NCBI GenBank assembly: GCA_002376325.1
Contig: DFMR01000006.1
Span: 1-7,869, forward strand
Direction of reading: 5' to 3'
DNA from: Proteobacteria bacterium UBA3588
GTDB taxonomy: Bacteria; Pseudomonadota; Gammaproteobacteria; Thiohalomonadales; Thiohalomonadaceae
Length of the DNA stretch: 7,869 bases
Shown here: positions 1-5,605 of the stretch, in pieces
Layout of the letters: every line of letters starts with the position of its first letter
How positions within the stretch are numbered: position 1 is the first letter of the stretch
Position numbers and translations under genes: made by a program
The notes under the pieces: model-generated
The model's input: the letters and a program-made list of their open reading frames with translations, nothing else
Database searches by the model: none
Told to the model about the DNA's origin: nothing

Positions 1-357
1 TACCGTTCGACCATCGAATCCACCGAAGGCAAGATCCACCGTCTCGAAGACTGGGGTCGCCGCCAGCTCGCCTATCCCATTGCCAAGATCCATAAGGCGC
101 ACTACGTGTTGATGAATATCGAGTGCCCGGTGAGCACCATGAAGGAGCTGGAATCTGCCTTCCGCTTCAACGACGCCGTGATTCGCAACATGATCCTGAT
201 CGTCGACGAGGCCGTGACCGAGCCTTCGTTCCTGGCCAAGTCCCGGGAAGAACGCGACGAGCGCCGCGATGAGCGTCACGACGAGCGCGGTGGTCGTGAC
301 GACGAGGGCGGTGAGTCCGAAGTCGAGTCCGAGTCCGAGGAGACAGTGGCCGACTAA
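1..357 (+). CDS. rpsF: 30S ribosomal protein S6, 3' part (5' end outside window)
   Basis: S6 is a small-subunit ribosomal protein that binds 16S rRNA in the platform as a heterodimer with S18, encoded just downstream. The visible 118 codons begin mid-protein and include GKIHRLEDWGRRQLAYPI and FRFNDAVIRNM, almost identical to E. coli S6. Aligning to E. coli, about 24 N-terminal residues are missing, so the full protein would be about 142 aa against 131 in E. coli. Visible residues 81-118 form a charged tail with DERRDERHDER repeats followed by an acidic Glu/Ser-rich stretch ending ETVAD. In E. coli the S6 C-terminus is the substrate of the glutamate ligase RimK; here the tail is longer and does not end in Glu-Glu. 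The gene opens the rpsF-priB-rpsR-DUF2232-rplI run. Identity is secure. Confidence 0.97.
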   Translation, partial: YRSTIESTEGKIHRLEDWGRRQLAYPIAKIHKAHYVLMNIECPVSTMKELESAFRFNDAVIRNMILIVDEAVTEPSFLAKSREERDERRDERHDERGGRDDEGGESEVESESEETVAD

Positions 358-359
358 GG
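356..359 (+). promoter_or_regulatory. Ribosome binding site deciding the priB GTG start
   Basis: AAGG overlaps the rpsF stop codon and lies 9 bases before GTG 369. The competing TTG at 360 has its nearest GGAG about 15 bases away. This spacing, with the E. coli N-terminus (MTNRL versus VDNRL), favours GTG 369. Confidence 0.6.
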
Positions 360-368
360 TTGAGCGGC

Positions 369-677
369 GTGGACAACCGCCTGCTGATCGCCGGAGTTGT
401 GGCGCGGCGGCCGGAGACGCGCACCACTCCTGCCGGAATCCCGGTTACCCGCTTTACCCTGCAGCACCAGTCACAGCGCCTTGAGGCCGGATTGTTGCGG
501 CGGGTCGAGCTCAAGCTTCAAGTGGTGGCCTGCGGACCGCAACTGGAGGCGGTGGCAGCGGGATTGCAGGAAGGAGAGCAGGTCAAGATCGGCGGCTTTC
601 TGAGCCGCGCGGATCACCGCAGCGACGAGGCAAAGCTGGTGCTCCACGCCGAACGGATAGAACGGTTGCAACCTTAG
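369..677 (+). CDS. priB: Primosomal replication protein N (PriB)
   Basis: PriB is an OB-fold, single-stranded-DNA-binding primosome protein. In E. coli it stabilises PriA on stalled forks and helps recruit DnaT and then DnaB. The 102-aa product matches E. coli PriB (104 aa) across its length: DNRL at the start, PAGIPVTRFTLQHQS (E. coli PSGIPHCQFVLEHRS) and KLVLHAERIE near the end (E. coli KMVLHAEQIE). I chose GTG 369, which aligns exactly with the E. coli start and has an AAGG at good spacing; TTG 360 would add three residues. The gene starts 11 bases after the rpsF stop, in the conserved rpsF-priB-rpsR order. The E. coli ssDNA-contact residue Trp47 is replaced here (Glu at the aligned position), so nucleic-acid binding may differ in detail. 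Family assignment is firm; exact partners are inferred. Confidence 0.9.
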   Translation: MDNRLLIAGVVARRPETRTTPAGIPVTRFTLQHQSQRLEAGLLRRVELKLQVVACGPQLEAVAAGLQEGEQVKIGGFLSRADHRSDEAKLVLHAERIERLQP

Positions 678-712
678 AGGTTGGCCGCACAATGATGACA
701 GGAGATTAAACG

Positions 713-940
713 ATGTCCCGTTTCTTTCGACGCAAGAAGTTTTGCCGTTTTACCGCCGAAGGGGTCAAGCAGATCGATTACAAGGATCTGAACACCCTGA
801 AGAATTATGTTACCGAGACCGGCAAGATTGTTCCCAGCCGGATTACCGGCACCAAGGCCAAGTATCAGCGCCAGCTGGCGCTGGCCATCAAGCGCGCCCG
901 TTACCTGGCGCTGCTGCCGTTCAGCGACGCCCACGACTGA
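713..940 (+). CDS. rpsR: 30S ribosomal protein S18
   Basis: S18 joins the 30S platform together with S6. The 75-aa product has the same length as E. coli S18 and contains the hallmark strings RRKKFCRFTAEGVKQIDYKD, LKNYVTETGKIVPSRITG and AKYQRQLALAIKRARYLALL, followed by a short DAHD tail. The ATG at 713 follows AGGAG (about 702-706) at normal spacing. It lies 35 bases after priB and 40 bases before the membrane-protein gene. In many bacteria the S6:S18 complex binds the operon leader as feedback control; any such leader here would lie upstream of the window and cannot be seen. Confidence 0.98.
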   Translation: MSRFFRRKKFCRFTAEGVKQIDYKDLNTLKNYVTETGKIVPSRITGTKAKYQRQLALAIKRARYLALLPFSDAHD

Positions 941-980
941 TCCGGCGATCGGCCGGGTCACCTGACGGCAGGGCGACAGG

Positions 981-1877
981 ATGAAGTTCCTGGCGAACTA
1001 CATCATGCGCGGACCGCTGCAGGCGATCCTGGTGATCAGCGTAGCGGCGCTGCTGCCGCCGCTGGGTTATTTCAGCGGCGGCGCGGTGGGGCTGGTGACG
1101 CTGCGCCTGGGGCCGTTGGCGGCGTTCAAGGTCATCGGTGGCGCGCTGGTGCTCACCGCCCTGATCGGCGCTCTGCTGGCCGGCAACCCGAGCGGGCCGT
1201 TGTTGCTGGGGCTGGGTTTGTGGCTGCCGGTGATGGTGGTGGCCTACAATCTGCGCCGAACGGTGCGGCTGGAGCGTAGTCTGCTGCTGGCCGGACTGTT
1301 CGGTGTGATCGCGGTTGTCGGCGTGCATGCCGCAGTGCCGGATCCGGTTGCCTGGTGGCACAAGATGCTGGAGCGCATGGTGGCGGATGCCCCGTCGGGA
1401 CAGAGCGCGGCGCTGCACCAAGTGATGGGGCGGATCGCGCACATGATGACGGGGATGTTTGCTGCGGCGATCACCTTCGGTATCGTGATCAGCCTGTTCC
1501 TGGCGCGTTGGTGGCAGGCGATACTGTACAATCCGGGCGGTTTCCGCCAGGAGTTTTACGCGCTGCGGCTCGGCAAGGCCTTTGGCATCGTGACCGTTGC
1601 CGTGGCCGCCGTCGCGTTGGCGGCGCTGCCGGGTACGGGCGCGCTGCGGGACGTGTTGCCGTTGCTGGTGCTGCTGCAGCTGTTGCAGGGACTTGCCGTC
1701 GTGCATGGATTGGTGGCCGAAGCCGGGGCCAACAAGGCGTGGCTGGTGGCGGTCTATGTGTTGCTGGTGCTGCCGACCGTGACGACGCAGGCGGCATTAA
1801 CCCTGGCAGTGGCCGGGCTGGTCGATAACTGGATGAATTTCAGGATGTTTTTTGGTAACAAGGGCCGTAAATCGTAG
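981..1877 (+). CDS. DUF2232 family integral membrane protein
   Basis: A 298-aa, very hydrophobic protein with no signal peptide needed. About eight membrane segments can be seen, near residues 13-40, 47-67, 72-90, 100-119, 153-175, 198-216, 224-245 and 253-282. Between segments five and six a conserved cytoplasm-like loop reads ARWWQAILYNPGGFRQEF (about 175-192), and a DNWMNFR motif lies near the C-terminus. From memory these match the DUF2232 (YybS-like) proteins that sit between rpsR and rplI in many non-enteric gammaproteobacteria. Function is unknown; a transporter-like fold has been suggested for the wider family. ATG 981 has AGGG (970-973) at good spacing, and the gene ends 43 bases before rplI, so it is almost certainly co-transcribed with the ribosomal genes. 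Membrane nature is certain, family likely, role unknown. Confidence 0.88.
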   Translation: MKFLANYIMRGPLQAILVISVAALLPPLGYFSGGAVGLVTLRLGPLAAFKVIGGALVLTALIGALLAGNPSGPLLLGLGLWLPVMVVAYNLRRTVRLERSLLLAGLFGVIAVVGVHAAVPDPVAWWHKMLERMVADAPSGQSAALHQVMGRIAHMMTGMFAAAITFGIVISLFLARWWQAILYNPGGFRQEFYALRLGKAFGIVTVAVAAVALAALPGTGALRDVLPLLVLLQLLQGLAVVHGLVAEAGANKAWLVAVYVLLVLPTVTTQAALTLAVAGLVDNWMNFRMFFGNKGRKS

Positions 1878-1920
1878 ACGGTCCAGTGCCAAGACGGATA
1901 GTGAGCCGAGGTAAGTTAAG

Positions 1921-2370
1921 ATGGAAGTGATTCTGCTGGAAAAAGTACGCAACCTGGGTGCCCTGGGTGAGACGATCAAGGTGCGCGCCGGCTACGGTCG
2001 CAACTACCTGATTCCGCGCGGCAAGGCGGTAATGGCCACCGCCGACAACATCGCCAAATTCGAGGCGCGTCGGGCGGAGCTGGAACAGGCCGCCGCCGGA
2101 ACGCTGGCTGTGGCCCAGGGCCGTGCCGCCAAGGTGGCCGAGCTGGGTGAGGTGACCATCGGTCACAACGCCGGCGAAGAAGGCAAGTTGTTCGGTTCGG
2201 TGGGGACGCACGACATCGCTGATGCCATCAGCAAGGCTGGCGTCGAAGTGGCGCGACACGAGATCGCTATGCCGGAAGGCCCGATCCGCCAGGTCGGCGA
2301 ATACGAGCTGGAGCTGAACCTGCACACTGACGTCACCCAGACCATTAAGGTCAACGTCGTCGCCGCCTAA
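1921..2370 (+). CDS. rplI: 50S ribosomal protein L9
   Basis: L9 binds 23S rRNA near the L1 stalk and reaches out from the ribosome through a long helix, helping reading-frame maintenance and spacing between ribosomes. The 149-aa product equals E. coli L9 in length. The N-terminal rRNA-binding domain shows MEVILLEKVRNLGALGE, AGYGRNYLIPRGKAV and the helix FEARRAELEQ. The C-terminal domain shows EEGKLFGSVGTHDIADAI, GVEVARHEI and the end VNVVAA. The start ATG follows GAGG (1908-1911) at 9 bases. It is the last gene before a strong hairpin and may end the ribosomal transcript, at least in part. Confidence 0.98.
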   Translation: MEVILLEKVRNLGALGETIKVRAGYGRNYLIPRGKAVMATADNIAKFEARRAELEQAAAGTLAVAQGRAAKVAELGEVTIGHNAGEEGKLFGSVGTHDIADAISKAGVEVARHEIAMPEGPIRQVGEYELELNLHTDVTQTIKVNVVAA

Positions 2371-2384
2371 GGCTGCCGGTTTGT

Positions 2385-2421
2385 CGCCCGTCCAGCCCTG
2401 TGCGTCGGGGGTGGACGGGCG
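2385..2421 (+). terminator. GC-rich hairpin between rplI and dnaB (terminator or attenuator)
   Basis: A perfect 10-bp inverted repeat, CGCCCGTCCA (2385-2394) and TGGACGGGCG (2412-2421), encloses a 17-base loop in which CCC (2396-2398) can pair with GGG (2408-2410). It begins 15 bases after the rplI stop. Only TATT follows, so the U-tract of an intrinsic terminator is almost absent. It may be a leaky terminator, an attenuator or an mRNA-end stabiliser between ribosomal and replication genes. The stem is seen directly; its role is inferred. Confidence 0.55.
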
Positions 2422-2476
2422 TATTGCGCACCTTCTCCGGACTGTGGTCTGGTGCACTATGTGCCGATAGGCGTTG

Positions 2477-2482
2477 AGGAGG
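2477..2482 (+). promoter_or_regulatory. AGGAGG upstream of the dnaB start
   Basis: A full AGGAGG lies 14 bases before ATG 2497, longer than the usual spacing. No start codon lies in frame between the two. In-frame GTG codons at 2452 and 2461 lie before the motif and so cannot use it. It therefore supports ATG 2497, with the long spacing as a reservation. No convincing -35/-10 pair was found in this spacer. Confidence 0.5.
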
Positions 2483-2496
2483 CTGGACCGTTCGCT

Positions 2497-3888
2497 ATGC
2501 AAAAAGTCGCTGCACCGCTCGGTCACGACGCCGCTGCGGCCCTCAAAGTTCCTCCTCATTCGATCGAGGCCGAGCAGTCGGTGCTGGGCGGCCTGATGCT
2601 GGACAATGCCGCCTGGGACAAGGTGGCCGATATGGTGGCGGAAGAGGACTTTTATCGCCGCGACCACCGCCTGATCTTCCACGCCATTCGTACCCTTGCC
2701 GAACGCAGTGAGCCGTCGGACGTCGTCACCCTGGCGGAGTGGCTTGACAAACGTTCCGAATTGGAGGATGCCGGCGGCATCGCCTATCTCGGCGCCCTGG
2801 CGGCCAACACGCCCAGTGCCGCCAACATCAAGTCCTATGCCACCATCGTGCGCGAACGCTCGGTGACGCGGCAGCTGATTCGCATTTCCAACGACATTGC
2901 CGACGCTGCCTTCAATCCTGAAGGGCGCAGCGTCTACGAGCTGTTGGACGAGGCCGAGAAGAAGGTCTACCAGATCGCCGACCAGGGGTCGCGCAGCCGC
3001 GTCGGTTTCACCGGAATGAAGGAGCTGCTGACCAAGGCGGTGGATCGCATCGATCAGCTGTTCAGCATGGACAGCCCGATCACCGGCATCGCCACCGGCT
3101 ACAACGATTTCGACAACATGACTGCGGGGCTGCAACGCTCGGACCTGGTCATCGTTGCCGGTCGTCCCTCGATGGGCAAGACCTCCTTCGCCATGAACAT
3201 TGTCGAGCACGTCGGCATCAAGGAGCAGAAACCGGTGGCGGTGTTCTCCATGGAAATGCCCGGCGAGCAGCTGGCACTGCGTATGATGTCCTCGCTCGGT
3301 CGCATCGATCAGAAGAAGGTGCGCACCGGCAAACTGGATGACGACGACTGGCCGCGCCTGACCTCCGCCGTTGGGTTGCTGGCCGAGGCGCCGATCTTTA
3401 TCGACGACACCCCGGCCTTGAGTCCCACCGAGGTGCGCGCCCGGGCGCGGCGCCTGGCGCGCGATCACGAACACGGGCTCGGCATGATCGTCATCGATTA
3501 CCTACAGTTGATGCAGGTCACCGGTTTCAAGGAAAACCGCACCGCCGAGATCTCGGAGATATCGCGCTCGCTCAAGGGGCTGGCGAAGGAGCTCAGCTGT
3601 CCGGTGGTCGCGCTGTCGCAGCTCAACCGCAGCCTGGAGCAGCGTCCGAACAAGCGTCCGGTGATGTCCGACCTGCGTGAATCGGGCGCCATCGAGCAAG
3701 ACGCCGACATCATCGTTTTCATTTATCGCGATGAGGTCTACAACGACGAGAGCCAGGACAAGGGGACCGCGGAGATCATCATCGGTAAACAGCGTAACGG
3801 CCCCATCGGCACGGTACGTCTCGCCTTCCTCGGCAAGTACACCCGCTTCGAAAATCTGGCCCAGGGGGGCTATGAGGACTACGCCTGA
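2497..3888 (+). CDS. dnaB: Replicative DNA helicase DnaB
   Basis: DnaB is the hexameric 5'-3' helicase that unwinds the fork and contacts primase. From ATG 2497 the product is 463 aa (E. coli 471). The N-terminal domain starts LKVPPHSIEAEQSVLGGLML (about residues 16-35), followed by the linker helix near 174-190 and the RecA-like motor. Walker A is GRPSMGKT (222-229, Lys228), Walker B is VIDYLQL with Asp334, the segment SQLNRSLEQRP follows, and GKQRNGPIG carries the probable arginine finger Arg433. There is no intein or insertion. The reading frame stays open upstream to GTG 2452 (15 more residues), but that stretch does not resemble DnaB. The stop overlaps the alr start as TGATG, implying translational coupling. 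The dnaB-alr adjacency is also found in E. coli. Confidence 0.97.
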   Translation: MQKVAAPLGHDAAAALKVPPHSIEAEQSVLGGLMLDNAAWDKVADMVAEEDFYRRDHRLIFHAIRTLAERSEPSDVVTLAEWLDKRSELEDAGGIAYLGALAANTPSAANIKSYATIVRERSVTRQLIRISNDIADAAFNPEGRSVYELLDEAEKKVYQIADQGSRSRVGFTGMKELLTKAVDRIDQLFSMDSPITGIATGYNDFDNMTAGLQRSDLVIVAGRPSMGKTSFAMNIVEHVGIKEQKPVAVFSMEMPGEQLALRMMSSLGRIDQKKVRTGKLDDDDWPRLTSAVGLLAEAPIFIDDTPALSPTEVRARARRLARDHEHGLGMIVIDYLQLMQVTGFKENRTAEISEISRSLKGLAKELSCPVVALSQLNRSLEQRPNKRPVMSDLRESGAIEQDADIIVFIYRDEVYNDESQDKGTAEIIIGKQRNGPIGTVRLAFLGKYTRFENLAQGGYEDYA

Positions 3889-4967
3889 TGCGCGCCACGC
3901 AAGTCATCGTCGACCTGGCCGCCCTGCGCCATAATCTCGCCCAAGCCCGCGCCGCCGCGCCCGGCCGCCATATCATGGCGGCCATCAAGGCCAATGGCTA
4001 TGGCCACGGACTGATTCGCGTCGCGCGTGCGCTGGAGGCCGCTGACGGTTTCGGTGTCGCCTGTATCGACGAAGCGATGCAGTTGCGCGAGGCCGGCATC
4101 AATAAACCGGTCACCTTGCTGGAAGGTTTTTTCAGCGCCGACGAGCTGGTGCCCATCGCACGTCATCGCCTGGTCACGGTGGTTCATCACTTCGAGCAGG
4201 TGGCGATGCTGGAACAAAGTGCGCTGACGACGCCGGTGAGGGTATGGCTCAAGATCGACAGCGGCATGCATCGCCTGGGTTTCGCACCGCAGCGCGCGCA
4301 TGCTGCATGGGAGCGTCTGCACGCCTGTCGCAACGTTGCCGAGGTCGTCGGATGCATGACGCATCTGCCCAACGCCGACGACCTGGACGACCCGGCGACG
4401 ATCCGCCAGGTAGCGCTGTTTCGCCAGGTTACGGCGGAGCTGCCCGGTGTGCGCTCCATTGCCAATTCGGCGGCGCTGCTGGGGTGGCCGCAAGCGCACG
4501 CCGAGTGGGTTCGTCCCGGAATCATGCTCTACGGGATATCGCCATTTGTCGGCGGTCGCGGCGACCGGCACGGGCTGAGGCCGGTGATGACGCTGCGTTC
4601 CGAGTTGATTGCAGTCAATCACCTCAAGCGCGGCGACGCGATCGGTTACGGCGGCGCGTGGGTCTGCCCCGAGGATATGACGGTCGGCGTGGTGGCGGCG
4701 GGTTACGGTGACGGCTATCCGCGGCATGCGCCCAACGGTACGCCGGTGCTGCTCAACGGCCGCCGCGTGCCGCTGGTCGGGCGGGTATCGATGGACATGC
4801 TGACGGTGGACCTGCGCGACCAGCCTCAGGCGCGTAGCGGTGACCCCGTGGTATTGTGGGGCGAAGGGCTGGCGGTGGAGGAGATCGCGGAATATGCCGG
4901 TACCATTCCCTATGAATTGGTCTGCCAAGTGATGCCGCGGGTGGCGCTGGTCGAGAACGACGCATGA
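3888..4967 (+). CDS. alr: Alanine racemase (PLP-dependent)
   Basis: Interconverts L- and D-alanine, supplying D-Ala for peptidoglycan stem peptides in the cytoplasm. The 359-aa length equals E. coli Alr. The PLP Schiff-base lysine is Lys34 in AAIKANGYGHG at the TIM-barrel N-terminus. KIDSGMHRLGF (122-132), HLPNADD (159-165), IANSAALL (191-198) and WVRPGIMLYG (207-216) form the active-site and cofactor-binding strands. The second catalytic base is Tyr254 in AIGYGGAW, and GRVSMDMLTVD (298-308) lies in the C-terminal beta domain. All key residues are present. ATG 3888 shares a base with the dnaB stop and has GAGG 10 bases upstream; its own stop overlaps the next start as ATGA. Whether it is the biosynthetic (Alr) or catabolic (DadX) type cannot be told from sequence alone; the dnaB context favours Alr. 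Confidence 0.96.
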   Translation: MRATQVIVDLAALRHNLAQARAAAPGRHIMAAIKANGYGHGLIRVARALEAADGFGVACIDEAMQLREAGINKPVTLLEGFFSADELVPIARHRLVTVVHHFEQVAMLEQSALTTPVRVWLKIDSGMHRLGFAPQRAHAAWERLHACRNVAEVVGCMTHLPNADDLDDPATIRQVALFRQVTAELPGVRSIANSAALLGWPQAHAEWVRPGIMLYGISPFVGGRGDRHGLRPVMTLRSELIAVNHLKRGDAIGYGGAWVCPEDMTVGVVAAGYGDGYPRHAPNGTPVLLNGRRVPLVGRVSMDMLTVDLRDQPQARSGDPVVLWGEGLAVEEIAEYAGTIPYELVCQVMPRVALVENDA

Positions 4968-5404
4968 CGCGCCGACCGCAGGTCGGTGTCGGGGCGGTCG
5001 TGCTGCGCGCCGACCGTGTGCTGCTGGTGTTACGAGGCCGGCCGCCCAACGCCGGCCAGTGGGCGATACCGGGCGGTCGGCAGCGCCTGGGCGAGACTCT
5101 GCAACAGGCGGCGGAGCGCGAGATTGGCGAGGAGGCAGGGATAGTGATCCGGGCGCGGGAGCCGATCTACACCTTTGAACATATTGAACGCGATGAGACG
5201 GATGAGGTCCGTTACCACTACGTGGTGGTCGACCTGGCAGCCGACTATATCAGCGGCGAGCCGCGCGCCGGCGACGACGCGCGTGAGGCGCGCTGGGTCG
5301 CATGGGACGAGATGGCTTCACTGCCGCTCAATGCCGCCACCCGTGCCGCTTTGGCCCAGCTGTTTCCCCATCATGCCTTCACGCTCACGGGCGCCATGCC
5401 ATGA
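4964..5404 (+). CDS. Nudix hydrolase
   Basis: A 146-aa single-domain Nudix protein, hydrolysing a nucleoside diphosphate linked to some group X. The Nudix box is perfect: Gly38, Glu44, then R52-E53-I54-G55-E56-E57-A58-G59-I60, matching GX5EX7REUXEEXGU, so metal-dependent catalysis is expected. Before it sits RPPNAGQWAIPGG, and after it a YHYVVVDLAADY strand and a DDAREARWVAWDEM segment. These resemble the group often annotated as ADP-ribose pyrophosphatase (COG1051-like), but substrate cannot be fixed from this; a house-cleaning role on oxidised nucleotides is an alternative. It starts inside the alr stop (ATGA overlap) with no strong ribosome binding site, so it is probably translated by re-initiation. 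Its own stop forms another ATGA with the next small reading frame. Confidence 0.92.
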   Translation: MTRRPQVGVGAVVLRADRVLLVLRGRPPNAGQWAIPGGRQRLGETLQQAAEREIGEEAGIVIRAREPIYTFEHIERDETDEVRYHYVVVDLAADYISGEPRAGDDAREARWVAWDEMASLPLNAATRAALAQLFPHHAFTLTGAMP

Positions 5405-5603
5405 AGCCGGATACGTTGTTGCGTTTTGACGCACTTGCGCTGTTGCTGGGATGCGCCAGGTTGGGCGCGCCGGCTTGCCGGTGTTGTTGCCGACACCGTC
5501 TATCGGTCCATTCCTAATGGCCTTGGGGCTACAGCGGCGGACGCCGCCAAGCCGCTATGAACCGGAACAGCGGCGCTACCGCGGCGATCGGGACGGGGAG
5601 TAA
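5401..5603 (+). pseudogene. Possible small gene broken by a one-base frameshift, between nudix and radA
   Basis: I recognise no family. ATG 5401 overlaps the nudix stop as ATGA and reads MKPDTLLRFDALALLLG, then in its own frame runs into an odd Cys-rich tail and stops at 5517. From about 5448 a second frame starting at ATG 5451 reads 50 codons to TAA 5601-5603, which overlaps ATG 5603 as TAATG. One extra base in the GGG at 5448-5450 would join them into a 67-aa protein. It would have two hydrophobic stretches (about 5-17 and 25-43) and a charged end, RYEPEQRRYRGDRDGE. By my hand count each part has coding-like composition in its own frame: second position lowest in G+C (5/16, then 28/50), third highest (11/16, then 38/50). 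This could be a natural frameshift, a sequencing error, two tiny genes or chance; short hairpins at 5479-5498 and 5536-5548 also fit a non-coding spacer. Confidence 0.42.
5595..5600 (+). promoter_or_regulatory. Ribosome binding site deciding the radA start
   Basis: GGGGAG sits 5 bases before ATG 5606 but only 2 before the adjacent in-frame ATG 5603. The spacing and the E. coli N-terminus (MAK) favour 5606. Confidence 0.6.
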
Positions 5604-5605
5604 TG

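Noticed and set aside
921..1706. Minus-strand open frame of 261 codons opposite the DUF2232 gene
   Set aside because: The translation is Gln/His/Arg-rich low complexity and lies wholly antisense to a clear membrane-protein gene.
2433..2460. TTCTCC/CACTAT as a dnaB promoter
   Set aside because: Spacing is 16, but both boxes match the consensus weakly; not enough to list as a feature.
1840..3474. Very long minus-strand open frame of 544 codons opposite rplI and dnaB
   Set aside because: It is antisense to two certain genes and its product is low-complexity, rich in His/Arg/Gly/Gln. High G+C at third positions of the real genes removes stops on the other strand.
3879..4928. Minus-strand open frame of 349 codons opposite alr
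   Set aside because: It is the antisense mirror of a certain alanine racemase gene, with no recognisable domain.
5426..5454. TTGACG as a -35 box for a radA promoter
   Set aside because: Nothing resembling TATAAT sits at 16-18 bases downstream, and the sequence lies within the likely coding part of the small frameshifted gene.
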